This document shows, piece after piece, positions 33,771 through 41,739 of a stretch of 64,000 nucleotides of DNA. The notes under the pieces are model-generated. The model was not told the origin of the DNA, searched no databases, and was given only the letters and a program-made list of their open reading frames with translations. Position 1 is the stretch's first letter, and the number at the start of each line of letters is the position of its first letter. The position numbers and the translations under genes were made by a program. Source of the DNA: Bradyrhizobium sp. Ec3.3 (GTDB lineage Bacteria; Pseudomonadota; Alphaproteobacteria; Rhizobiales; Xanthobacteraceae); the NCBI RefSeq assembly GCF_000472925.1, contig NZ_AXAS01000009.1:1-64000 (forward strand). Reading direction: 5' to 3'.

Positions 33771-35252
33771 ATGCGCCGTCCAGCCCTTTGCAATTTGCTT
33801 CTTGCATCCAGCCTTCTCGTTCTTTCGCAGCTCATCGCACCGACGGACGCCTCCGCCGAAACACGGCTCGCGCTCGTGATCGGCCAGTCCGCCTATCGCA
33901 CAGTGCCCGAACTGCCCAACGCCGCCAACGATGCCAAGGGCATGACGGAGCTGCTCGGCAATGCCGGCTTCAACGTCACCACCGCACCCAACCTGGCGCA
34001 GAACGAGATGCGTCAGGCGATCAGCGATTTCGCCGGCAAGGTCAGCGCGAGCGGCGCCGACACCGTCGCATTGGTGTTCTATGCCGGCCACGGCTTGCAG
34101 ATCGACGGCGAGAACTATCTGGTGCCGGTCGATCTCGATCCGAAGCGCGAGGCGGACATTCCCTTGCAGGGCGTGCGGCTGAACGACCTGCTCAACACGC
34201 TCGGCGCACTGCCGACGCGCGCGCGCATCTTCATGCTCGATGCCTGCCGCAACAATCCGTTCCCGGCGCTCAATGGCGCCGGCCACGGGCTTGCGATCGT
34301 CGACACCAAGGCCGGCGCGCCGGGCTCCTTCATTTCCTACTCGACCTCGCCCGGCGCGGAAGCCGAGGACGGCGCCGGCATCGACAGTCCCTACACCACG
34401 GCGGCGCTGACGATCGCCAAGCAGCCGAACCTGCCGATCGAGGAAGTCTTCAAACGCATCCGCGTCGCCGTCGCCCAGTCGACGGACGGCCGGCAGATCC
34501 CGTGGGAAAGCTCGTCGCTGACGGCCGACTTCAAGTTCTTCGGCGACAGCAGCGGGCAGCAGCTTTCCGTTCCCGGCGCGGGTTCGCCGGCGCTGGCCAG
34601 CGCGAGCCGCACCGTCGAGGACTGGCGCCAGGAGCTGCGCGGCAAGGAGCCCAAGGTCGCCTATGATCTTGTGATCGCGGACGACTCCGTGCCCGCGTAT
34701 CAGGCCTATGTCGAGCTGTTCGCGCAGGCCCCCGCAACGCCGCGCCTGCGCACGATCCTGGAGCGTCGGCGCCAGATGCTGGCCTGGGAGCTAGCGGTCG
34801 CGATCAACACCCGCGCCTCATACGAGACCTATCTCACGAACTGGGGCAGCAGCGACCTTGCGGCAACCGCGCGCAGGCTGCTGCTCCGCGTGCAGAACCG
34901 CAACTACGGGCCGACGGCTGCGGCCGCCGCAGTACCGGTCGCCGTCGCGATGGCACCGACCTGCCCGTGCTCGACGCCGTCCACACCAGCGACGCCGATC
35001 AATCCGACGGTCGCCCCGATCATCAAGAAGCGCGTCGACGACACGCCGCCAAAGAGGAAGGTCGTCGACACGCCGCCAAAACCGCGCCGGCCGCCACCCG
35101 ACGAAGTGGTCTACGAGCGCGCCCCGCCCCCTGATCGCGGGCCGCCGCCCGGCGCCGTCATGCAAGGCATCGGCATTGGTGTCGGAATTGGCATGGGCAT
35201 GGGTATGGGCGGCGGCCGCAGCGGCGGCGAATACAATCGCGGCAGATACTGA
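33771..35252 (+). CDS. Exported caspase-like (C14) peptidase
   Basis: 493 residues with a signal peptide (LLLASSLLVLSQLIAPTDASAE). The caspase-fold domain covers about 30-250: ALVIGQSAYRTVPELPNAANDAKGM, catalytic His107 in YAGHG and Cys159 in LDACRNNP, both present. The later part has a helical region (280-370), a proline- and lysine-rich linker, and a Gly/Met-rich tail. Bacterial metacaspase-like proteins cleave after Arg or Lys; the target here is unknown. A GGAGGTG site lies before the ATG. No obvious operon partner. Confidence 0.88.
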   Translation: MRRPALCNLLLASSLLVLSQLIAPTDASAETRLALVIGQSAYRTVPELPNAANDAKGMTELLGNAGFNVTTAPNLAQNEMRQAISDFAGKVSASGADTVALVFYAGHGLQIDGENYLVPVDLDPKREADIPLQGVRLNDLLNTLGALPTRARIFMLDACRNNPFPALNGAGHGLAIVDTKAGAPGSFISYSTSPGAEAEDGAGIDSPYTTAALTIAKQPNLPIEEVFKRIRVAVAQSTDGRQIPWESSSLTADFKFFGDSSGQQLSVPGAGSPALASASRTVEDWRQELRGKEPKVAYDLVIADDSVPAYQAYVELFAQAPATPRLRTILERRRQMLAWELAVAINTRASYETYLTNWGSSDLAATARRLLLRVQNRNYGPTAAAAAVPVAVAMAPTCPCSTPSTPATPINPTVAPIIKKRVDDTPPKRKVVDTPPKPRRPPPDEVVYERAPPPDRGPPPGAVMQGIGIGVGIGMGMGMGGGRSGGEYNRGRY

Positions 35253-35289
35253 GCCCACCTCGCACGATGCGGAGGACAGGTGCGCCCTC

Positions 35290-35375
35290 CGTCATTGCGA
35301 GCGAAGCGAAGCAATCCAGGCTGCCTCTGTGGAAAGTTCGGGATTGCTTCGTCGCAAGAGCTCCTCGCAATGACG
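35290..35375. repeat. Short palindromic intergenic repeat
   Basis: Perfect 12-bp terminal inverted repeat CGTCATTGCGAG (35290-35301) / CTCGCAATGACG (35364-35375). This kind of element is spread through Bradyrhizobium intergenic regions. It lies between the caspase-like gene and the SulP gene, both on the plus strand. Confidence 0.8.
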
Positions 35376-35507
35376 ACTGAGAAGCCGCCGAGCACCAACT
35401 ATCACCCCGACTTTTCTGTTGATGGCCGCGAAGCCACGCCATCGGCCGCTCCCCGTTCCGGAAATGCTATAGTCTGATCGAGCAACACGGACTTTCCGAG
35501 GACCTCG

Positions 35508-37175
35508 ATGCCGCAAGACGCACACACCAAACATGCATGGCCGCTGTTCCGGTCGCTTGCGTCCTATTCGTTGCCGGCAGACCTGATGGCGGGCCTGACG
35601 CTGGCGGCGATCGCCATCCCCGAGCAGATGGCGACATCGCGGCTCGGCGGGTTCGCGCCGCAGATCGGCTTCTTCGCCTTCATGGCGGGCTCGCTCGGCT
35701 TCGCGCTGCTCGGCAGCAACCGCTTCCTGTCCTGCGGCGCCGATTCCACGATCACGCCGATCTTCGCCGGCGGCCTTGCGGCGGCCGCCGCGACCGGCTC
35801 GCCGGAATATCAATCGCTTGCGATCGCGCTCGCGCTGATGGTCGGCGCGATGCTGGTCGCGAGCGGCATCTTCCGCCTTGGCGGCATCGCCAACCTTCTG
35901 TCGGTGCCGGTGATGGTCGGATTCCTCGCCGGCATCTCCGTCCACATCATCGTCTCGCAACTGCCGGGCGTGCTCGGCGTGGAGGCGCCAAGCGGACCGA
36001 CGCTCGATCGCATCGGCACGCTGGCGCGCGAACTCGGCCGGTCCAATCCCTCCACGATCTTTATCGGCTTCGGCGTGCTCGCCGTCGTCTTCATCGCCGA
36101 GATGATCAGCGCCAAGATTCCGGGCGCGCTGATCGGACTTGTCGGGGCGACGCTGGCGGTGATCGGGGCCGGGCTCGAAGCCAAGGGCGTGAAGGTGGTC
36201 GGCACTGTCCCCGGCACGCTGCCGATGCCGACCTTGCCGGAGCTTGCACCCGAGGCGTGGGTGCGCCTCGTTCCGCTGGCCTTCGTGATCACCGTCGTCG
36301 TGATGGTTCAGACCGCGGCAACGACGCGATCGTTTCCCTCCGATCCCGACAAGCCCGCCGACGTCGACCGCGATTTTCTCGGCGCCGGCGCCGGCAGCCT
36401 GCTTGCGGGCGTATTCGGCGCGTTTCCGGTGAACGCCAGCCCGCCGCGCACGGGCATCGTGGTCGAGACCGGCGGGCAGTCGCAACTGTCGGGGCTCGCC
36501 GCAGCCGTGATCGTGCTGGCGCTGCTCGCCTTCGGCACCGGGCTGTTGAAACACGTGCCCGACGCGGCGCTCGGCGGCATCCTGCTGTTCGTGGCGCTGC
36601 GGATCATCCGCGTGAAGCAGATCGCCACGATCTATCGCCAGTCCTTCAGCGAGTTCCTGCTGATCCTTGCTACTGCCGCGCTGATCATCGTGCTGCCGAT
36701 CCAGCAGGGCGCCTTCCTCGGCATCGTGCTGTCGCTCCTGCACGGAATCTGGAGCACGACGCGCGCCAAACTCGTCGAGTTCGATCGCGTGCCCGGCACC
36801 ACGATCTGGTGGCCGGCACATCCGCACATCGCGGGCGAGCGTCTTCCCGGCGTCGCCGTGATCGGATTGCAGGCGCCGCTGTCGTTCCTCAACGCGCCCG
36901 GATTCCGCAACGACGTCGCCAATCTGCTGAAGACCGCGACGCCGAAGCTGATGGTGCTGGAAGCGAGCGGCATGGTCGAGATCGACTTCACCGCGGCCCA
37001 GGTCCTGCTGGACGTCTTCAGAGCATGCCGTGAACAGGACGTCACCGTCGCCGTGGCGCGGCTGGAATCGGTGCGGGCGCAGAACGCGTTCGAACGCTTT
37101 GCGCTGTTTGACGTCCTGCCGAGAAACCACGTCTTTCACAGCGTACATGAGGCCGTCGTCACGCTCGCCAAATAA
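35508..37175 (+). CDS. SulP family transporter with STAS domain
   Basis: 555 residues. SulP core: LMAGLTLAAIAIPEQMATSRLGGFAP, ALLGSNRFLSCGADSTITPIFAGGLA; a helical membrane domain follows up to about residue 415, then a STAS-like tail (LEASGMVEIDFTAAQVLLDVFRACREQDVTVAVARL). The motif LPEQ/AIPEQ and the missing usual DxA-type phospho-site make ligand prediction uncertain. A GAGG site lies before the ATG. It stands alone between the caspase-like gene and a hypothetical gene on the other strand. The other SulP gene in the window (9628) is a different subtype. Confidence 0.9.
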   Translation: MPQDAHTKHAWPLFRSLASYSLPADLMAGLTLAAIAIPEQMATSRLGGFAPQIGFFAFMAGSLGFALLGSNRFLSCGADSTITPIFAGGLAAAAATGSPEYQSLAIALALMVGAMLVASGIFRLGGIANLLSVPVMVGFLAGISVHIIVSQLPGVLGVEAPSGPTLDRIGTLARELGRSNPSTIFIGFGVLAVVFIAEMISAKIPGALIGLVGATLAVIGAGLEAKGVKVVGTVPGTLPMPTLPELAPEAWVRLVPLAFVITVVVMVQTAATTRSFPSDPDKPADVDRDFLGAGAGSLLAGVFGAFPVNASPPRTGIVVETGGQSQLSGLAAAVIVLALLAFGTGLLKHVPDAALGGILLFVALRIIRVKQIATIYRQSFSEFLLILATAALIIVLPIQQGAFLGIVLSLLHGIWSTTRAKLVEFDRVPGTTIWWPAHPHIAGERLPGVAVIGLQAPLSFLNAPGFRNDVANLLKTATPKLMVLEASGMVEIDFTAAQVLLDVFRACREQDVTVAVARLESVRAQNAFERFALFDVLPRNHVFHSVHEAVVTLAK

Positions 37176-37180
37176 GGGCC

Positions 37181-37576
37181 TCACTGGCCGAGCGCGGGGT
37201 AATCCTTTTGCGTGGCCTCCCGAACCCAGCTCGCCTGGATCGCGCGATAGAGGATCTGCGCCGTCTTGATGTCGCCCGCCTTCATGCAGAGATCGACGAT
37301 GCGGCGGACGGCGTCGTCGCGCATCAGATCGTCCGAGATCTTCATTGCGATTTCCATCGCAGCGCGCGCCGCGCGCTCATAGCGCTCGCTTTCGAGCTTG
37401 CGCTGTTTCTCCAGCGATTTTCGGCCGTGGTCGGCAGAACCGCCAACCAGTTCTGCGCTCGCGGATGCGGACTGGCAGATGTTGCGGATGCGATCGGCGG
37501 CCTCGATGTCGCCGATCGGCCACTGGATCGGCTCATCCCAGACGTCGGACGGCTTTCGCCTTGCGAACCACTTCAT
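37181..37576 (-). CDS. Hypothetical protein, helical, soluble
   Basis: 131 residues from ATG 37576, with GGTGGCGGGG before it; the frame extends to 37678. The middle is Lys/Glu/Arg-rich and helical (KSLEKQRKLESERYERAARAAMEIAMKISDDLMRDDAVRRIVDLCMKAGD), suggesting a coiled or TPR-like helical pair. No signal peptide. Similar short proteins exist in Bradyrhizobium, but I cannot name the family. Confidence 0.62.
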   Translation of the reverse strand: MKWFARRKPSDVWDEPIQWPIGDIEAADRIRNICQSASASAELVGGSADHGRKSLEKQRKLESERYERAARAAMEIAMKISDDLMRDDAVRRIVDLCMKAGDIKTAQILYRAIQASWVREATQKDYPALGQ

Positions 37577-37698
37577 CGCCCCGCCACCCGTGGTCTTCCA
37601 GCCACCGCATTGTCGAGCTTCAGCTCTGCGCAGCATAAAGAACCCCGTCGCGCTCGGCGAGGCAGTTTTTCCCGTCAAGCCTTTGGCTTGCGACGCGC

Positions 37699-39051
37699 TC
37701 AGGACGTCCGGCGCGGACCGATCGCCTCGAATTGCGCCTTCTGCTCGTCATTGAGCGTGGCATAGAAATCCTCGAGCGCGTCGCGCACCGACTTGACGCC
37801 GTCGAGCATGACGTCGAGCCGCTTGCGGATCGCAGCCATGCGCGCCGGCGGCGTCATCACGTCACTGGGCTGGCAGGCCGCCTTGAGCGACGCGCTGACC
37901 TTGGCGCTGGTATCCTGGAGCACTTGCAGCGCGGCGCGCTGGGTGTCGTCGGGATGAAGCCGTGCTTCGATTTCGGCGCCCGGCCAATCGAGCCCAACAG
38001 GCGTACCGCAATTCTGCACCAGCGATGCATTGGCATTGCTGGACGCAGGCGCGCGGCGCTGCTCCTCGGCCAGCGCATTGAAGCGCGCCTTCTGCTCGTC
38101 GGTGAGCGAGCCGTAGAATCTGTCGAGCGCCGGTTGCACCAGCCCGACGGCCTTCGCCATCGCCTCGACGCGCTGCTGCATGGCCGCGAGCCGGCCGGGC
38201 GCCGTCGCCGCGACCTGCGTTGGACAGGACGCGCGGATCAACTCAGCCGCCTGGATCGAGGTATTGCCGAGAGCATCGAGATCGGCGCCTTGCGCGTCCG
38301 TCGGCTGCACCGCATCCGCGATCTGGTCGATCGGCAGACCGACGATCTCGCGGCGGTCGCTGCCGCAGAGCTGATCGAGCCCAACGCCGCGCGCCCGCCG
38401 TCGTCCATACGAGCGTTGCGGCAGATAGGTTGCAAGGCCGTCATAGCCGTAGGGGCCGAAGATGCCGGCATAGATATCCGGGTAGCCATAACCCCAGAAG
38501 CCGAGACCATCGCCCCAGATCGTATAATCGTAGAGGTCGTTATAGGCGAACGGCCAGAACAGCGGTCCCACCCAGCCATAGAAGCCGCCGGGATGCTGCC
38601 ACCACCCGCTGCTTGCGCCGTGCCAGCCGGCGAGTGCGGCCGCGGCCGCAATCTGGGCCCGCGCCGCCGGATTGCTGATCAGCCGGCCATTGCGGAAGGC
38701 ACTGGAGTGGACGTTCAGCGCATTGCGGAAGCCCGCAGGGCGCACAGCCGCATTGCGGATCTGACCGAAGTTCCGACCGCCATGTCGGGCACCGGTTGCG
38801 AAGCGCATTCCGCCATGATGTCCGCCGCCGTGCACATGACCGAAGCCGTGACCGCCAAAATGGCCGCCACCATGATGGCCACCGCCATGCCCACCGCCGT
38901 GACGTCCACCACCGTGCCCGCCGCCATGACCACCGCCATGACCACCACCATGACCACCACCATGGCCACCGCCGCCGCCCTTGGCCAGAGCCGCACCCGC
39001 CAGCATGCAGGCAAGCACCATCGCGGCAATTCCAATGACCGGTCGCAACAT
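37699..39051 (-). CDS. Exported Spy/CpxP (LTXXQ) family protein with His/Gly repeat
   Basis: 450 residues from ATG 39051 (GGGAGG five bases upstream). Signal peptide, then about 60 residues of GGH/GGGH repeats, then an Ala/Gly linker, and two LTXXQ-type repeats: FYGSLTDEQKARFNAL and FYATLNDEQKAQFEAI. Each repeat is preceded by a cysteine-bearing CPTQ or CQPSD stretch. Spy-type periplasmic proteins are chaperones; the His-rich stretch suggests metal binding (inference). The start of the frame at 39117 is too far upstream. Confidence 0.85.
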   Translation of the reverse strand: MLRPVIGIAAMVLACMLAGAALAKGGGGGHGGGHGGGHGGGHGGGHGGGRHGGGHGGGHHGGGHFGGHGFGHVHGGGHHGGMRFATGARHGGRNFGQIRNAAVRPAGFRNALNVHSSAFRNGRLISNPAARAQIAAAAALAGWHGASSGWWQHPGGFYGWVGPLFWPFAYNDLYDYTIWGDGLGFWGYGYPDIYAGIFGPYGYDGLATYLPQRSYGRRRARGVGLDQLCGSDRREIVGLPIDQIADAVQPTDAQGADLDALGNTSIQAAELIRASCPTQVAATAPGRLAAMQQRVEAMAKAVGLVQPALDRFYGSLTDEQKARFNALAEEQRRAPASSNANASLVQNCGTPVGLDWPGAEIEARLHPDDTQRAALQVLQDTSAKVSASLKAACQPSDVMTPPARMAAIRKRLDVMLDGVKSVRDALEDFYATLNDEQKAQFEAIGPRRTS

Positions 39052-39150
39052 CGCATCCTCCCGAGAGTACCGCGCCATTGAGGCATCGGAACGTGTCGGG
39101 AATTGGAACCGGCGCACTTGCCGAAAGTTCCCGCGCCGAGGCCGGCGGCG

Positions 39151-40569
39151 CTAGCCCGCCGGCACGATCTTGCCGGGATTGAAGATGTTTTGCGGGTCGA
39201 GCGCCTTCTTCAGCGCCCGCATCGCATCGAGCGCTTCAGGGCCGAGCTCGGCCTGGAGATATTTCTGCTTGCCCTGGCCAATACCGTGCTCGCCAGTGCA
39301 GGTGCCGCCCATCGCCTGCGCGCGCTCGACCAGGCGATGCATGAACTCCTCGCCGCGCGCCATCTCGTCGGCATTGTCGACGTCGCAGAGCAGCGAACAG
39401 TGGAAATTGCCGTCACCGACATGGCCGACGATCGGCGACAGCAGGTTGAGACGCTTCAAATCCTCCTCGGTCTCGGTGACGCAATCCGCAAGGCGCGAGA
39501 TCGGCACGCAGACGTCGGTTGCGACCACGCCGGCGCCGGGCCGCAGCGCCTTGACCGACCAATAGGCATCGTGCCGCGCCTGCCACAGCTTGGTGCGATC
39601 CTCGGGCTTGGTGGTCCAGGAGAAATCGCCGCCGCCGCAGTCTTTGGCGATCTCGGCGAAGGCTTTCGACTGCTCGGCCACCTCGATCTCGCTGCCGTGG
39701 AATTCGAGCAGCAGCAGCGGCGTCTCCGGCAGAGTCAGCTTCGAATAGGCATTGCAGGCCTTCACCTGAGCAGCGTTGAGGAGCTCGATGCGCGCAACGG
39801 GAATGCCGGTCTGAATCGCGAGGATCACTGCCTGGCAGGCGCCATGCACTGTCTCGAAGGAGACGGCGCCGGCCGCGATCATCTCGGGGATGCCGCGCAG
39901 GCGGATGGTGAGCTCCGAGATGATGCCGAGCGTGCCTTCGGCGCCGATGAAGAGATGCGTCAGATCGTAACCGGCCGACGACTTCTTCGCGCGCGTGCCG
40001 GTCGTGATGATCTCGCCGTCGCCGCGCACGACCTTCAGCGCAAGCACGCTCTCGCGGATGGTGCCGTAGCGTACCGCGTTCGTGCCCGAGGCGCGTGTCG
40101 ATGCCATACCGCCGAGCGAGGCATCGGCGCCGGGATCGATCGGGAAGAACAGGCCCTGGTCGCGCAGATGCTCGTTCAGCGCCTTGCGCGTCACGCCGGG
40201 CTCGATCACGCAGTCGAGGTCCTCGGCATGCACCGCGAGCACCTTGTTCATGTCGCGCAGGTCGATGCAGATGCCGCCCGCGGGTGCATTGACCTGGCCC
40301 TCGAGCGAGGTGCCGGTGCCGAACGCGATCACGGGCACGCCGCTCCCAGCGCAGATCCGCACCACGTCCTGGATGTCTTTGGTCTCCTGCGCCATCACCA
40401 CGCCATCCGGCGGCTGGTTGGCGAGCCAGGTCGTGGTGTGGCCGTGCTGCTCGCGCACGGCCTGCGAGGTGATCAAGCGATTGCCGAAGCGCGCGGTGAG
40501 CGCTTCGAGCGCACTCGCGAGGGCTTTCGGCTCAGGCCGCGGCGGATTATTGGTGATGGTCATACCCAC
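39151..40569 (-). CDS. FAD-linked oxidase, D-lactate/glycolate dehydrogenase type
   Basis: About 472 residues. The PP-loop of the FAD-binding_4 fold is visible (VVRICAGSGVPVIAFGTGTSLEGQVNAP), then DPGADASLGGMASTRASGTNAVRYGT and the FAD-oxidase C-domain with VGDGNFHCSLLCD and CTGEHGIGQGKQKYLQ. It resembles the D-lactate dehydrogenase (cytochrome) and GlcD group; substrate is probably a 2-hydroxyacid. The GTG at 40569 has GGAGG seven bases before it; ATG 40575 is too close to it. It sits in a different orientation from the thioesterase gene downstream. Confidence 0.9.
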   Translation of the reverse strand: MGMTITNNPPRPEPKALASALEALTARFGNRLITSQAVREQHGHTTTWLANQPPDGVVMAQETKDIQDVVRICAGSGVPVIAFGTGTSLEGQVNAPAGGICIDLRDMNKVLAVHAEDLDCVIEPGVTRKALNEHLRDQGLFFPIDPGADASLGGMASTRASGTNAVRYGTIRESVLALKVVRGDGEIITTGTRAKKSSAGYDLTHLFIGAEGTLGIISELTIRLRGIPEMIAAGAVSFETVHGACQAVILAIQTGIPVARIELLNAAQVKACNAYSKLTLPETPLLLLEFHGSEIEVAEQSKAFAEIAKDCGGGDFSWTTKPEDRTKLWQARHDAYWSVKALRPGAGVVATDVCVPISRLADCVTETEEDLKRLNLLSPIVGHVGDGNFHCSLLCDVDNADEMARGEEFMHRLVERAQAMGGTCTGEHGIGQGKQKYLQAELGPEALDAMRALKKALDPQNIFNPGKIVPAG

Positions 40570-40669
40570 GGACATTCCTCCCGACAGAGGACCGTGGCAA
40601 AGGACATATGGCGGGTCAAGTCAAGGGACCCGACGCATGTCGGAAAGGAACACGGCGGGAAGGAAGATG

Positions 40670-41182
40670 ATGCAGAGTGCTGCCCCGGGAGATGCCACGC
40701 TCACGTCCCAGCCGTTCCGTTCTTCGATCATGCAGATCGAGCCGCAATGGATCGACTATAACGGCCATCTGAACATGGCCTATTACAACGTGATGTTCGA
40801 TCGGGCGATCGACCAACTCTGGCTGAAGCTCGGGATCGGGCCGACCTATATGAAGGAGCGCCACGGCTCGACCTTCACCGCCGAGTGCCATGTGCGCTAT
40901 CTGCGCGAGATCCATCTCGGCGATCCCGTGCAGATCTCGGTGTGGCTGCTGGAAGCCGACGACAAGCGGCTGCACACTTTCGAGGAGCTTCGTCACGCAA
41001 CCGAGGGCTGGCTGTCGGCAACCTCCGAAAACATGTCGCTGCACATGGACATGGCCTTGCGGAAAGTGGCGCCCTTCCCGGCCGACATTCGCGAGAACAT
41101 CGCGTCCGTGGTCAAGGACCACAGCGCGGCGCCGCGACCCGAGGGCATCGGGAGGAACGTCGCGATGCCCTCGAAGCGCTAG
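40670..41182 (+). CDS. Thioesterase family protein (4HBT-like)
   Basis: 170 residues from ATG 40670, with AGGA five bases upstream; ATG 40667 and 40637 are alternatives. Hot-dog-fold signatures: QWIDYNGHLNMAYYNVMFDRAIDQLW (the D-Y-N-G-H-x-N box of 4-hydroxybenzoyl-CoA/fluoroacyl-CoA-like thioesterases) and HVRYLREIHLGDPVQISVWL. It resembles the thioesterase domain of carnitine-pathway and long-chain acyl-CoA hydrolases. Acyl substrate unknown. Confidence 0.82.
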   Translation: MQSAAPGDATLTSQPFRSSIMQIEPQWIDYNGHLNMAYYNVMFDRAIDQLWLKLGIGPTYMKERHGSTFTAECHVRYLREIHLGDPVQISVWLLEADDKRLHTFEELRHATEGWLSATSENMSLHMDMALRKVAPFPADIRENIASVVKDHSAAPRPEGIGRNVAMPSKR

Positions 41183-41195
41183 CGACTTAGACCGC

Positions 41196-41300
41196 TGTAA
41201 CACCTCGTCCTGAGGAGCCCCCGAAGCTGGCGTCTCGAAGGATGCAAGCCACGGTGGGGCCTCATGGTTCGAGACGCGCTTCGCGCTCCTCACCATGAGG
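41196..41300. repeat. Short palindromic intergenic repeat
   Basis: CCTCATGGT (41260-41268) and ACCATGAGG (41292-41300) form the core, with ACGCGCTTCGCGC between; a related GTCTCGAAGGAT stretch lies at 41232-41243. This type is common between Bradyrhizobium genes. It lies between the convergent thioesterase and DUF1328 genes. Confidence 0.7.
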
Positions 41301-41311
41301 GGCTTGTCACG

Positions 41312-41485
41312 CTAAACCCTGGTGCGGCCGCGGGCCAATCCGACCACGGCCGAGATCAGGAACAATACGACCGCGATGAAGAAGATGACCTTGGCGATTT
41401 CGATCGAAGCGCCGGCGATGCCACCGAAGCCCAGGATACCGGCGATCAGTGCGATAACCAGAAACGTCACAACCCAGCCAAGCAT
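41312..41485 (-). CDS. DUF1328 small membrane protein
   Basis: 57 residues. MLGWVVTFLVIALIAGILGFGGIAGASIEIAKVIFFIAVVLFLISAVVGL is the whole DUF1328 pattern with two membrane segments. GGAGG lies seven bases before the ATG; the longer frame is dismissed. These proteins often respond to envelope or osmotic stress, but no activity is known. Confidence 0.85.
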   Translation of the reverse strand: MLGWVVTFLVIALIAGILGFGGIAGASIEIAKVIFFIAVVLFLISAVVGLARGRTRV

Positions 41486-41739
41486 GGTCAAAACCTCCGT
41501 CTCGATTGTCTGCGGACGATCGGCGCGACCTCGCGCCACGCCTCGTTTGCACAGACAATCTCGAGCTCGAAACGATGGTTCCTGGCTGAGCGGGGCGGAA
41601 ATTCGCTGAGAGGGCAGGAACAAATCGGCCTTCGGCGTACGTGGAAAACCCCTCGCCGCCGCCCCATATAGGGGTTAATCCCTGTTATGAAGGCTCCCTT
41701 CCGCCACCCCGCGGTGCCATCGTGGGGCCACTGATTCGC

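Noticed and set aside
35292..37184. 630-residue minus-strand frame over the second SulP gene
   Set aside because: It is Arg/Asp/Gln-rich with no motifs, while the plus-strand SulP gene is clear.
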